From the NCBI GenBank assembly GCA_015056815.1, contig SVFN01000007.1:74456-138455 (forward strand): a stretch of DNA of 64,000 bases, in the 5' to 3' direction. The notes beneath the pieces are model-generated. The model saw only the letters and a program-made list of their open reading frames with translations. It was not told the origin of the DNA and ran no database searches. Every line of letters begins with the position of its first letter. Position 1 is the stretch's first letter. A program made the translations under genes and the position numbers. This stretch comes from Lachnospiraceae bacterium (GTDB taxonomy: Bacteria > Bacillota > Clostridia > Lachnospirales > Lachnospiraceae). This document shows, piece by piece, positions 1 to 7,597 of the stretch.

Positions 1-198
1 TGTATCTGTGTTTGCGTAGGATTGATTTCAGTTTTGTAACTTACAATCAATTAACATCACCATCCTTATACATATTCGTCTATATTTGCTCACATATTTC
101 TATGTTTTTAATTACTTAACAGTTCTCCATAAATACTCCAGTTAACTGATTCCTTTAAGCTTGTATGAATATCTACGAAAACCATGACTCTTTTTCAC

Positions 199-226
199 AA
201 AAAAAGCCGTGGCAAAAATCCACGGC
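199..226 (-). terminator. Rho-independent terminator after the tiny peptide gene
   Basis: Perfect 7-bp stem GCCGTGG/CCACGGC (206-212 with 220-226) with a 7-base loop. On the minus strand it is followed by an uninterrupted run of seven T (199-205). It lies 17 bases after the stop of the 21-residue ORF at 243-308, so it probably ends that transcript. Confidence 0.8.
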
Positions 227-242
227 ATCTAATCATAATAAA

Positions 243-308
243 TCAAACAAAAATCACCGAGGTCTTCATAAGATATTCAGGTATAATATTCATTCCAGTT
301 ATCAACAT
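243..308 (-). CDS. Tiny hydrophobic peptide gene (21 aa)
   Basis: The ORF encodes MLITGMNIIPEYLMKTSVIFV. I do not recognise a family. The case for a real gene is its full transcription unit in under 170 bases: a promoter with TTGACA and TATATT, an excellent ribosome binding site (AAGGAGGTG, 7 bases before the ATG), the ORF, and a perfect terminator. The peptide is mostly hydrophobic with few charges. That would suit a small membrane peptide, such as a type I toxin or a signalling or leader peptide, but this is inference. A leader role is less likely because nothing follows it before the terminator. The ORF is too short for most gene finders. Confidence 0.55.
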   Translation of the reverse strand: MLITGMNIIPEYLMKTSVIFV

Positions 309-337
309 AATGAAGCACCTCCTTTGTGAATAAGGAT

Positions 338-367
338 AATATACTACAATAGTTACAAAGCTGTCAA
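338..367 (-). promoter_or_regulatory. Promoter of the tiny peptide gene
   Basis: Reading the minus strand there is a consensus -35 TTGACA (362-367), an 18-base spacer and a -10 TATATT (338-343). The ribosome binding site of the 21-aa ORF follows within about 20 bases. Confidence 0.7.
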
Positions 368-598
368 CAAAATACTGTCCGCTTTCCGAAAAAAAGTTCA
401 AATATCCAATCCGTTACAAGTATCTGCTTTCTGTTAATGTCATTATTTGTTATTCTCAGCCGATATATTCTATATACCAGTTAGCACCAATCAGCTCTAT
501 ACATTAAACTACTGGTTCAATGCAACCACTTGACAAATGTGCTATACTAGCATTAATGAAACTAAGAAAACGATTCACTCAGAAAGGAGGCCATTATC

Positions 599-676
599 AT
601 GACACAGAATTACAGATCAAACACAAGTAACTTAATAGCAAGAGGTATGGTTATCCTTTCTTCTATTTGTAAGTAA
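599..676 (+). CDS. Short leader-like ORF (25 aa) upstream of rtcB
   Basis: ATG at 599 follows an ideal ribosome binding site (AAAGGAGG at 583-590, 8-base spacing). The ORF encodes a 25-residue peptide (MTQNYRSNTSNLIARGMVIL then SSICK). A consensus-like TTGACA lies at 530-535 and a TATACT at 543-548, but not at standard spacing from each other, so the promoter is unclear. A small hairpin follows (722-749). The position about 110 bases before rtcB suggests a translated leader or a small peptide expressed with the repair operon. No family recognised. Confidence 0.5.
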   Translation: MTQNYRSNTSNLIARGMVILSSICK

Positions 677-721
677 CAGGCTTATTCTGCCCATTTCAAA
701 AGAAGACTTCATAGAATTCCC

Positions 722-757
722 GCACCTTTTGCTTTGACAATAGAGGTGCTATTTTTA
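722..757 (+). terminator. Possible attenuator hairpin before rtcB
   Basis: A 6-bp stem GCACCT (722-727) / AGGTGC (744-749) with a 16-base loop is followed by TATTTTTAT. It lies between the 25-aa leader ORF and rtcB. The stem is short, so read it as a candidate attenuator only. Confidence 0.3.
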
Positions 758-788
758 TGCCCTCGCATCAACGGAAAAGGAAATAATT

Positions 789-1937
789 ATGGAGACTATC
801 AAAGGAGCATATACTTCTGCTCAAATATTTACCACGAATAACAAAGAAACTGCAATCGACCAATATGCCATCGCACAGCTTCAGATGATTTGTGATCAGG
901 AAAGTTCTAAGGGATGTCGTATTCGTGTGATGCCGGATGTTCATCCCGGTAAGGTTGGAACCATTGGTCTCACCATGACCATTGGTGAAAAGATTATTCC
1001 TAACCTTATAGGCATTGATATCGGTTGCGGTATGACCCTGGCACAAATTAAGGGAAAGAAAATTGAATATCAGAAACTTGATACCGTAATCAGAGATTGC
1101 ATTCCGTCAGGATTTAGCATCAGAACCAAAGTTCACAGATTTGCTAATAAATTCGATTTTGATGCACTTAAATGTGCCAGTCACATTCGTACAGACAAAG
1201 CACTATTAAGTCTTGGCAGCTTAGGATCCGGGAATCATTTCATCGAAGCAGACAAAGATGATTACGGAAATCTCTATGTTGTAATACACACAGGAAGTCG
1301 TCACCTTGGCAAGGAAGTGACCGAATACTATCTGAACGAAGGGCAGAAATATCAAAAAGCTAATGGTATCGAAGTTCCATATGAAATCACCTGGCTCGAA
1401 GGAGCCCTTATGGAGGATTATCTTCATGATCTACAGGTTGTTCAACAGTTTGCTTCTCTCAATAGAGAAATCATTCTGGATGAACTTTTAAAAGGAATGA
1501 AATGGAAGATATTAGATACCTATGAATGTATTCATAACTATGTGGATGCATCTCCAGAAACATTGGATACCTTCGGTTCTTCCATGCTTCGCAAGGGAGC
1601 TATCTCTGCCAAGATAAATGAAAAAGTTATCATTCCCATCAACATGCGTGATGGAATCATTCTTGGAACCGGTCTCGGAAATGCAGAATGGAACTGCTCT
1701 GCTCCGCATGGTTCCGGAAGAATCATGAAACGTGAGGAAGTAAAGAACCGTTATACGGTATCTTCCTTCAAATCAGAAATGAAGGGAATCTATTCCAGCT
1801 GCATCGGTAGGGACACTTTGGACGAGGCTCCATTTGCTTATCGAAGTCTGGAGGATATCACTGATGTAATTGGAGAAACAGTAACTATTGATCGTATCAT
1901 CCGCCCGGTCTACAACTTCAAGGCCGGCGGCAATTAG
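789..1937 (+). CDS. rtcB: RtcB-family RNA ligase (RtcB2-like)
   Basis: RtcB joins RNA 3'-phosphate or 2',3'-cyclic phosphate ends to 5'-OH ends, using GTP and Mn2+. The family marks are clear: MPDVHPGKVGTIG near residue 48, GIDIGCGM near 78, GSLGSGNHFIE near 143, HTGSRHLG near 166, and the segment NAEWNCSAPHGSGR near 300 with the histidine that takes the guanylate. At 382 residues it is close to the shorter RtcB2 class. The start has a good site (AAAGGAAATAATT-ATG). It opens an operon ending in PrfH. That pairing is known, and is thought to repair ribosomal or transfer RNA cut by ribotoxins while PrfH frees the damaged ribosome. Confidence 0.95.
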   Translation: METIKGAYTSAQIFTTNNKETAIDQYAIAQLQMICDQESSKGCRIRVMPDVHPGKVGTIGLTMTIGEKIIPNLIGIDIGCGMTLAQIKGKKIEYQKLDTVIRDCIPSGFSIRTKVHRFANKFDFDALKCASHIRTDKALLSLGSLGSGNHFIEADKDDYGNLYVVIHTGSRHLGKEVTEYYLNEGQKYQKANGIEVPYEITWLEGALMEDYLHDLQVVQQFASLNREIILDELLKGMKWKILDTYECIHNYVDASPETLDTFGSSMLRKGAISAKINEKVIIPINMRDGIILGTGLGNAEWNCSAPHGSGRIMKREEVKNRYTVSSFKSEMKGIYSSCIGRDTLDEAPFAYRSLEDITDVIGETVTIDRIIRPVYNFKAGGN

Positions 1938-1950
1938 AAAGGACAATACC

Positions 1951-2136
1951 ATGAGCAAATATAGAGAAACACCATGCAAATACTATTTAAGTTATGGTGA
2001 ATGCACCAAAGGACGAGAGGCAGAACACAAAGGCTACTGTCAGCATTGTGACAAGTACTGCCCCCGTGCCAGAGTGCGCCATATCAACAAAAAGAAACAG
2101 TATAACGAAAAGCAGCGCAGTAAATATTCTGCCTGA
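1951..2136 (+). CDS. Small cysteine-rich (zinc-binding) protein in the rtcB-prfH operon
   Basis: A 61-residue basic protein starting MSKYRETPCKYY, preceded by a good ribosome binding site (AAAGGACAATACC-ATG), which decides this start over upstream non-ATG ones. Five cysteines (one CxxC in YCQHCDKYC) and a lysine/arginine-rich tail (KKKQYNEKQRSKYSA) suggest a zinc ribbon that could bind RNA. It lies 13 bases after rtcB and is almost certainly cotranscribed. Function unknown; a helper for RNA recognition is a guess from context. Confidence 0.75.
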   Translation: MSKYRETPCKYYLSYGECTKGREAEHKGYCQHCDKYCPRARVRHINKKKQYNEKQRSKYSA

Positions 2137-2155
2137 TACAGAAAGGAAATAATAT

Positions 2156-2684
2156 ATGAATTTACCAATTACAGTCACGCAGGATGACTTGTTAGAACTA
2201 TTACTCAATGTAGCACCAAACAGACCGGTATTCATCTGGGGTGCCCCCGGTATCGGAAAATCTGCTCTGGTAGAACAGTTTGCAGACGAAATGGGATTAC
2301 CATGCGTATCGCTTCTCGGGAGCCAGCTTGCTCCTGAAGATATCATTGGTATTCCTCAGATCAAAGGATGTACCTTTTGTCAGAATCATCTTCTGTGACG
2401 CAGAAGCTACAGATGCCGGATATATGGCACCGGAAGATATCGCAGGTCGTGTTGAAATCACCGGAAGAGGCGGTACTATCCTGCAACCGGGAGTAGATGC
2501 TTTAGAAAGAGCAAAAGACTTCCCTGTAACCGGTCCCATACTCATTATCACTGACGGTTACATAGAAGAAAATCTGAAATTGAAAAGAGAACACGCTTAC
2601 CTCATCCCCAACGGCAACCGACTTCCATTTCGAGCAAAAGGTAAAGTGTTCTATATGGAAAATAAAGATAAGGAAAAAGAATAA
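2156..2684 (+). pseudogene. Collapsed remnant of a MoxR-type AAA ATPase and a VWA-like (DUF2201-type) protein
   Basis: The first frame (2156-2398) is the N-terminal part of a MoxR-like AAA ATPase, with a Walker A loop (WGAPGIGKSAL) and the typical SQLAPEDIIGIPQ stretch, then it stops. The other frame takes over near 2370 and is the C-terminal part of a von Willebrand A-like metal-binding protein (FCDAEATDAGYM, then GRGGTILQPG and ILIITDGYIEE). MoxR ATPases and VWA partners are normally separate adjacent genes, each several times longer. The simplest reading is one deletion that removed the end of the first gene and the start of the second, leaving them out of frame. The flanking genes are intact and spacing is tight, so the operon may still be expressed. 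Context suggests the pair once worked with RtcB and PrfH. Confidence 0.8.
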
Positions 2685-2685
2685 T

Positions 2686-3276
2686 ATGATTGTACAGATT
2701 AGTTCCGGACAGGGACCGGCTGAATGTGAGCTTGCTGTAGTCAAGCTCTTCAATTCCCTGAAAAGTGAATATAAAGATATTGAACTGATTCAGAAGCATG
2801 ATGCCAAGACACCAGGCTGCTGCACATCCATCATGTTTTCTACAGACGAAGATTTGTCTGCCCTTGAGGGTACCATACAATGGATCTGTGAAAGTCCATT
2901 CCGTCCCCATCACAAAAGGAAAAACTGGTTTGTGGATGTCAGCATCATTCCCGAACAGGAAATCATATGTCAGGACAACAACATACGCTTCGAGAGGTTT
3001 CATTGTGGTGGCAAAGGTGGACAAAATGTAAATAAGGTAGAAACCGGCGTAAGGCTTGTCCATATTCCGACCGGAATCACTGTTACCTCTACAGCAGAAC
3101 GCAGCCAGCTTCTTAACAAAAAAGATGCCCTTGAAAAACTTGCTATCATTCTGAAAAGCAAGCAGTCCGAGCAGGCGCAACTACAGATCAACTCAGCCTG
3201 GCAGGAACACAACAAGATTGTCAGAGGCAATCCCGTTCGGACATATAAAGGGCAAGCCTTTCAGAGAAAAACCTGA
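2686..3276 (+). CDS. prfH: PrfH, class I release-factor homologue
   Basis: The 196-residue protein carries the peptidyl-tRNA hydrolysis loop of class I release factors (HCGGKGGQNVNKVETG near residue 105; GGQ is the catalytic motif) and the following IPTGITVTSTAERSQ stretch. It lacks the long codon-recognition domain 2 of RF1/RF2, as expected for PrfH. The family is linked to rescue of stalled or damaged ribosomes and is commonly encoded with RtcB, as here. The start lies two bases after the preceding remnant, with AAGGAAAAAG as ribosome binding site. The C-terminus (VRGNPVRTYKGQAFQRK) is intact. Confidence 0.93.
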   Translation: MIVQISSGQGPAECELAVVKLFNSLKSEYKDIELIQKHDAKTPGCCTSIMFSTDEDLSALEGTIQWICESPFRPHHKRKNWFVDVSIIPEQEIICQDNNIRFERFHCGGKGGQNVNKVETGVRLVHIPTGITVTSTAERSQLLNKKDALEKLAIILKSKQSEQAQLQINSAWQEHNKIVRGNPVRTYKGQAFQRKT

Positions 3277-3280
3277 CAAA

Positions 3281-3330
3281 AACAAGGTCAATTAGAAGAC
3301 TATCAACTTCTAATTGGCCTTGTTTATTCC
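3281..3330. terminator. Strong bidirectional terminator between prfH and the minus-strand genes
   Basis: An 18-bp stem (3281-3298 with 3307-3324) containing one G-T pair, with A-rich and T-rich flanks on either side. It lies between two convergent genes and can serve both. Confidence 0.9.
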
Positions 3331-3343
3331 GAAATAATCAAAT

Positions 3344-4267
3344 TTAAAGAATCTTCCACATTTTTTCATCGCTTGATATATCCGATGAATTGAACTTATC
3401 CCATAATTCAGAACCCTTTTTCTCATCTCCTGCCACAAGTTCACTAACCTCTGCAAGAATAGCATCTTCCGAATCTGATAAATCCGGTATATAAGTATCT
3501 GCAGTATATAAAGCCGATATTCGGGGATATATCACATCTCCCATCATCCCATGCTTTACTGCTCCCACATTCCAGTTTCCATCCTGTTTTCGGCTCAGAG
3601 CCTGAAGACAACAGCAATCCTGATTATCCCCTATCTCAAGCATAACGAACTTTTCCTTTGGTCCGAAAGGGTAATTATCAGCCATCAAAATGTCTCCCGG
3701 TTTATAATGAACGGGGATATTCAGTTCTCCATTAACACCGCTTTCATGAAATTCATTACTGTAGTCAAATTCTGCATAACATAGTTCGTTGTCAATGATA
3801 TAGTAATCACAGACATCTTTATAGGATTCATCCTTCTCCTTCCGCCAAAGACGGATGACATACCAATGAGTAAAATCGGTTTCATCCTTCTTGGAGTCAT
3901 AATCCTTACTTGCAAAACGCAAAGCAGCTTTGTAAGAAGAAAATATCCCATGCATCCACTCTTCCGAATCAATATCATTCTCATATAGTGAGTACTCATA
4001 TACAACAAACACAGCATCCTTGGAATCCATCATAGAAAGGGCTTCTTCTACAGACTTTCGATAATTCATCCAAAAATCCCATGCGCTATTTCTATCCTTC
4101 GGTATATTCATATTTTCAAGTTTCAACAAGGCATCTCTTTTCCGTTGAAGCGGTGCCCTGGCATAGTATATAATGTCAGCCACTTTACAGACATTTATCG
4201 GTTCCTTCATTAAGTACTCCCTTAACCTGGGAACCGGAATGAATTCATCAATAAATTCATCAAACAT
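3344..4267 (-). CDS. Unknown protein, 307 aa
   Basis: I do not recognise a family. The start at 4267 (MFDEFIDEFIPVPRLR) is chosen because GGGAGGAAG sits just before it; an upstream ATG would lie inside that site. The N-terminal third is helical and charged, followed by a mixed region with aromatic residues (VFVVYEYSLYEND, THWYVIRLWRKE) and a segment that reads like a small beta domain (NIPVHYKPGDILMAD). No signal peptide or membrane segment. By eye the order of elements recalls the unknown 485-aa protein at 30537-31994, but this needs a profile comparison. Confidence 0.75.
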   Translation of the reverse strand: MFDEFIDEFIPVPRLREYLMKEPINVCKVADIIYYARAPLQRKRDALLKLENMNIPKDRNSAWDFWMNYRKSVEEALSMMDSKDAVFVVYEYSLYENDIDSEEWMHGIFSSYKAALRFASKDYDSKKDETDFTHWYVIRLWRKEKDESYKDVCDYYIIDNELCYAEFDYSNEFHESGVNGELNIPVHYKPGDILMADNYPFGPKEKFVMLEIGDNQDCCCLQALSRKQDGNWNVGAVKHGMMGDVIYPRISALYTADTYIPDLSDSEDAILAEVSELVAGDEKKGSELWDKFNSSDISSDEKMWKIL

Positions 4268-4311
4268 AGTACTTCCTCCCATTGTTCCTCTTAAAGAAGA
4301 AAAATACTACT

Positions 4312-4485
4312 TTATCTTTTCTTTCCTCCAAGGATTTTAACAATATCCTTCATGGTCTGCTTTGTTCTGCATTTTTTGCAGAGTCCAAAATCCATGTGAT
4401 CCCGAGGAGTAGCAATGATTCCTCCACTCTCCCATCGATAGATTCCTTTGCATTCTCTACAAACTTTGAATTCCACTCGACGCAT
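4312..4485 (-). CDS. Small zinc-ribbon protein (57 aa)
   Basis: The protein MRRVEFKVCRECKGIYRW... contains two CxxC pairs (CRECKG and CKKCR), the signature of a zinc ribbon. The ATG at 4485 is preferred because AGGTGGTG lies at the right distance; the in-frame GTG codons upstream would overlap it. It follows the 4500-4840 gene closely. Function unknown; DNA or RNA binding or a structural role are possible. Confidence 0.65.
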   Translation of the reverse strand: MRRVEFKVCRECKGIYRWESGGIIATPRDHMDFGLCKKCRTKQTMKDIVKILGGKKR

Positions 4486-4499
4486 AATCACCACCTACC

Positions 4500-4840
4500 T
4501 TACATAAAATATTGCTGAGCATCTTTCTGGGTTAATCCCAATCCTGTCACTCCACTAACCACAGCAAATCTGACAATCTGTTTTACCTGACCGGAAACAG
4601 ACTCGCCAGTCTTAATCTCCTCGTTGTAAGCATAATGTTTGTCTCTGTATTGCAGAAATTACGCAGTCTCTTAAGTAGCGCCTTCTTCTCTTCCTCTGAG
4701 GATTTGCTCTTTAAGATCTCATCTTCAAGGATGTCACACAAATCATCCATATTGTCCTTAATTGTGCCTTCTCCTGCCTCTGCATTCTTCAGCACATCCT
4801 CCAGACTAGAATTAATGCTTTTAAATAAATCTGCAAGCAT
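4500..4840 (-). pseudogene. Small helical phage-like gene with a frameshift near its 3' end
   Basis: Translation from ATG 4840 (GGAGCTACTAAAA before it) gives 86 residues ending at 4583. After about residue 66 (LKRLRN) the native frame seems to move: another frame is open to a stop at 4500-4502 and reads HYAYNEEIKTGESVSGQVKQ and on to GLGLTQKDAQQYFM, which looks like real protein. One extra A in the AA pair near 4659 would join the two. The product would be an all-helical protein of about 112 residues. It starts right after the gene at 4843-5052. Family unknown. Confidence 0.6.
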
Positions 4841-4842
4841 TT

Positions 4843-5052
4843 TTAGTAGCTCCGTTTCTCTTCGTTCTGTATTTCCTTTTCCACCTCTGCAGGAATAGGA
4901 CACAGTTCAAGTCTTGAATAATCAATTCCGATAATTCCAAGCAGCGCATCCAATTCTCTGCTACACCTCTTTGTCATCCGCATCTGCTTTCTAATTGTCT
5001 CAGTTCGCTTATGCCGTTCCCATAACGCCTTCAAAACATCCAATATCCTCAT
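4843..5052 (-). CDS. Small helical protein (69 aa), unknown
   Basis: MRILDVLKALWERHKR... is a charged helical protein with no recognised domain. It has a good ribosome binding site (AAGGAGAC) and ends two bases before the next start codon (4840), so the two are translationally coupled. The set 3344-5052 looks like a short phage-like run of small genes. Confidence 0.6.
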   Translation of the reverse strand: MRILDVLKALWERHKRTETIRKQMRMTKRCSRELDALLGIIGIDYSRLELCPIPAEVEKEIQNEEKRSY

Positions 5053-5127
5053 CTGGTCTGTCTCCTTTCCTTGAATGTACTCTCATTCTATAACCTGAAG
5101 ATGACACTGCATGTCATGCTTAAAAAT

Positions 5128-5170
5128 AAAAATCTCTTGCCACAATATTTCTGTGACAAGAGACTTTTCT
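5128..5170 (-). terminator. Terminator after the 37-aa gene
   Basis: A roughly 15-bp stem with few mismatches (5129-5145 with 5151-5167) is followed on the minus strand by a T-rich tract (complement of 5120-5130). It ends the 7.0-5.2 kb minus-strand operon and separates it from the 5052 gene. Confidence 0.75.
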
Positions 5171-5190
5171 TACTTGTGTCAATTTTCAAT

Positions 5191-5304
5191 TTATTCCGGA
5201 GAGGACTTTTTCTTTTTGTTAAGTATTTTTTCAACCAAATTGCTCATAGGAGTGCCGAATCCATGACAGTATGGACAATTCATTTTTCCAAAGGCACGGT
5301 TCAT
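5191..5304 (-). CDS. Short CPYCHG-motif protein (37 aa)
   Basis: The start codon overlaps the stop of the phosphoesterase gene as ATGA, a classic coupled start. The peptide begins MNRAFGKMNCPYCHGFGTPM and ends in lysines (NKKKKSSPE). The CxxC is a zinc or redox motif. It is followed at once by a strong terminator, so it is the last gene of this operon. No family recognised. Confidence 0.6.
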   Translation of the reverse strand: MNRAFGKMNCPYCHGFGTPMSNLVEKILNKKKKSSPE

Positions 5305-5843
5305 ACAATATTGTGATCATCTATATACACCTGCTCTCCAAAGAAATCTATTATCTGCTTCACCGAAACCGGAAAGAAGTTATTGGCATCTACGCCAACA
5401 TCATATCGTCTGATGCCTTCTGCTCGATTTTTTTCATTATATTCCATGCGTGCATGGATATGACCGTGCAGCTGGTATCCTCCGCTACTCTTCTTCGGCC
5501 AGGACAACATGGGATAGTGCATCAGCGCAAAGTTGCGTCCTTCCACAGAAATCTTCATAAAATCCTTTATATCCTCAAAGAGTCGCGGATCATATTTCTT
5601 ATCATGATTCCCGACTATCAGATTTTTCTTTCCATTCATCTTTCTGATCAAGTTATCCGCATCTTCGATCTTCATGTGATGACAGATATCACCAAGGATA
5701 TAAACTGTATCATTTTGTCGAACCACGGAATTGTAATTCTGAAGGAGTATTCTATCCATTTCTTCAACAGACTCAAAGGGCCGATTCTGCATATTTATTA
5801 TGGCTCTGTGGCCAAAGTGCATATCTGCTGTAAAAAATACCAT
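5301..5843 (-). CDS. Calcineurin-like metallophosphoesterase (YfcE/MJ0936-type, about 180 aa)
   Basis: A two-metal phosphoesterase with its motifs in order: TADMHFGH (residues 5-12), ILGDICHH, VGNHDK, a later FALMHYPM and GHIHAR. The ATG at 5843 is chosen over the one at 5849 because GAGAGG lies 7 bases before it. It is a clear paralogue of the gene at 33461-34009, which sits in a much larger RNA-repair-like operon. Substrate unknown; cyclic or terminal nucleotide phosphates are plausible from context. It follows the DUF3990 gene by 12 bases and overlaps the 37-aa gene by 4. Confidence 0.85.
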   Translation of the reverse strand: MVFFTADMHFGHRAIINMQNRPFESVEEMDRILLQNYNSVVRQNDTVYILGDICHHMKIEDADNLIRKMNGKKNLIVGNHDKKYDPRLFEDIKDFMKISVEGRNFALMHYPMLSWPKKSSGGYQLHGHIHARMEYNEKNRAEGIRRYDVGVDANNFFPVSVKQIIDFFGEQVYIDDHNIV

Positions 5844-5855
5844 TTCCATACCTCT

Positions 5856-6769
5856 CTAATCTAAAAAGTCATCTATTCTCTGCTTAAGTCTTGGCGTTTG
5901 GTTTACTCTGTCACGCTTATATTCCTCTCTGGCTGCCCTATCTCTGGAAATGTACTTATTTCTATATCTTGGGTCTACCTTTACAGGTCCGTCTACCTCT
6001 ATGAGCCTGTTAAATGCCATCTGGCTCCTTATAAATACTTGCAAATCCAACTCCCCTAACCTCAACGCCCTATCAAGTGTGTCTCTGTATATCAATCCAG
6101 ATACAAAATCTTTCGCATAGACAAAATAACTATCATCGGCTCTATAACCTATTATGATGTCATACATGCTCGTATCTATTTTATACTTGTCCAGCAACCT
6201 TTTTCTGTTGTCCTCGTATATTTCTCTTTCGGCTCTGACGTCTATTTCTCTGTTATATACCAGTTCTGCCAGCCAATGCATGCTGTCTAACTTAGTAAAG
6301 TCCAATACATTTAACCCGTCTAGGTCTATTTCATATTCATATGTGTAGCCTACACCTCCACCAGTGTAACCCGAATAAGCCCATTGCTTTGCTAATTCAA
6401 TATCTGGTGTTGTATATAACCCTTTTCCATAGTCATTATTTTTATTATTGTAATTGTAATCTGGTACTAAGCTGTCATTCGTAGTTCCATGATACACAGT
6501 TATAATTGTTCTTTTCTTTAATTTATCTGCTTCAACTGAGTCTCTATGCTCAACTACATTCTTTCTTGTGTTTGCAATTACTTTTTTCAGGTTTCCTTTT
6601 TTACTCCTCACAAACCCATTTTTATCTACTGTTGCGTTTACAAATTTCATGTCATTGCTTATTTCACTCAATTTCTTTGTCTCAAGGTTAAGTTGCGAAT
6701 CTCCTATCTGTACTCTGGCCCTATTGTTTTACCTTTTTCATCTACAAGTATACACAATACCCTATTCAT
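5856..6769 (-). pseudogene. DUF3990 family (ADP-ribosyltransferase-like) gene, frameshifted
   Basis: The main open frame holds an ART-like core: VYHGTTNDSL, then NDYGKGLYTTPDIELAKQWA, typical of DUF3990, a predicted ADP-ribosyltransferase clade. The only good start is ATG 6769 (MNRVLCILVDEKGKTIG), which overlaps the previous stop as ATGA but runs out of frame after about 17 codons. The main frame is open upstream as RVQIGDSQLNLETKKLSEI without a start. One extra G in the GGG at 6717-6720 would join them into one product of about 304 residues. It is therefore frameshifted, or an assembly error. A phosphoesterase follows directly, which may act on the same kind of modification. Confidence 0.7.
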
Positions 6770-7014
6770 GCTACCAATCCCCCATTATAGCTATGGGCTA
6801 GCGATGCTATTGTATCTCTAGCCCACCTATGCTTTTGTTTAAGCCTAAACTTTTCTGCCTCAACCTCTGTTAATGGTCTACCTAACTTTTCTACAATCTC
6901 ATACATTCTATGGTATTCGAAAACTTTTCCGTCGGAAGGCTCTGTCAATCTTCCATCTGTTGTAAATTTTTCTAAATCATTTACTCTACTGTAGTTATTT
7001 TCTACTATTGCCAT
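6766..7014 (-). CDS. Unknown protein (82 aa) before the DUF3990 gene
   Basis: MAIVENNYSRVNDLEKFTTD... has no recognised domain; it is helical and charged. Its TGA overlaps the ATG of the next gene, so the two are coupled. Small helical proteins of this kind often accompany DUF3990 genes in Lachnospiraceae-type genomes, possibly as an antidote or helper, but that is inference from context. Confidence 0.6.
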   Translation of the reverse strand: MAIVENNYSRVNDLEKFTTDGRLTEPSDGKVFEYHRMYEIVEKLGRPLTEVEAEKFRLKQKHRWARDTIASLAHSYNGGLVA

Positions 7015-7025
7015 CACACTGTCAC

Positions 7026-7328
7026 CTACTTTCTAATATACTTCTCTATCAATAGTTGCGCCTGCTTCTCGAAAATAACCATTCTCCGAGGCATTATTTC
7101 TACTGCGTTTAACTCTTTCTTGTAGTATTCTACTAAATCTGATTTAGATGTAAATGCAGCTACTCCATCACATCCGGCATCCATGCTACACTGACATGCT
7201 ATTGCTAATAAATGACCACCAACACCTATATACTACTCTGTATGCCTAAAATTATGTGGTGTTGTCTCTACTATATCAATATCAGCTACTCCGCCGTCTA
7301 TCTTTAATGCTATTCTTCCTTGCACTTC
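7026..7328 (-). pseudogene. GNAT-like acetyltransferase remnant with an internal TAG
   Basis: The frame from about 7328 to 7026 reads VQGRIALKIDGGVADIDIVE... then HNFRHTE, TAG (7233-7235), YIGVGGHLLAIACQ, and ends LIEKYIRK. GVGGHLLAIACQ resembles the acetyl-CoA binding loop of GNAT enzymes. No start codon with a ribosome binding site is visible upstream, so both the 5' end and the frame seem damaged. It lies just before the 6766-7014 gene. Confidence 0.6.
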
Positions 7329-7497
7329 TCATATCTTCCAAAACAAACACATAAAATACTTATCTATTCAAAAATGCTTTTCCGAGATTATGGCAATCTA
7401 AGAAAAATGGCTATCCTGCTTTCCGATTATCTGCTAAAACTTTAGCATAGCTGTTTTTTTAATGTTTTGCAGAATTGCACAATTATTAAAATGATAC

Positions 7498-7581
7498 AAA
7501 AAAGTCGTCTTAACGAATGATCGCTAAAACGACTTTTCTATCTTTTACTTTATGCTATCCGTATGATCTGCTCATACAAAA
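7498..7581 (-). repeat. Copy 1 of an 84-bp repeat: terminator plus 3' end of a phosphoesterase gene
   Basis: This stretch is nearly identical to 8980-9060. There, it is the terminator and last codons of the metallophosphoesterase at 9028-9783. Here it lies after the PD-(D/E)XK gene without the rest of the phosphoesterase, so it is a broken-off copy. The hairpin part (7498-7537) has a long stem with a T-run on the minus strand and probably ends transcription of the 7598-8628 gene. Confidence 0.75.
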
Positions 7582-7597
7582 GGGCTCATCAGTATTT

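Noticed and set aside
5071-6821. Several plus-strand open frames of 60-200 codons opposite the minus-strand genes
   Set aside because: They are shadows of the minus-strand coding frames, without ribosome binding sites or recognisable domains.
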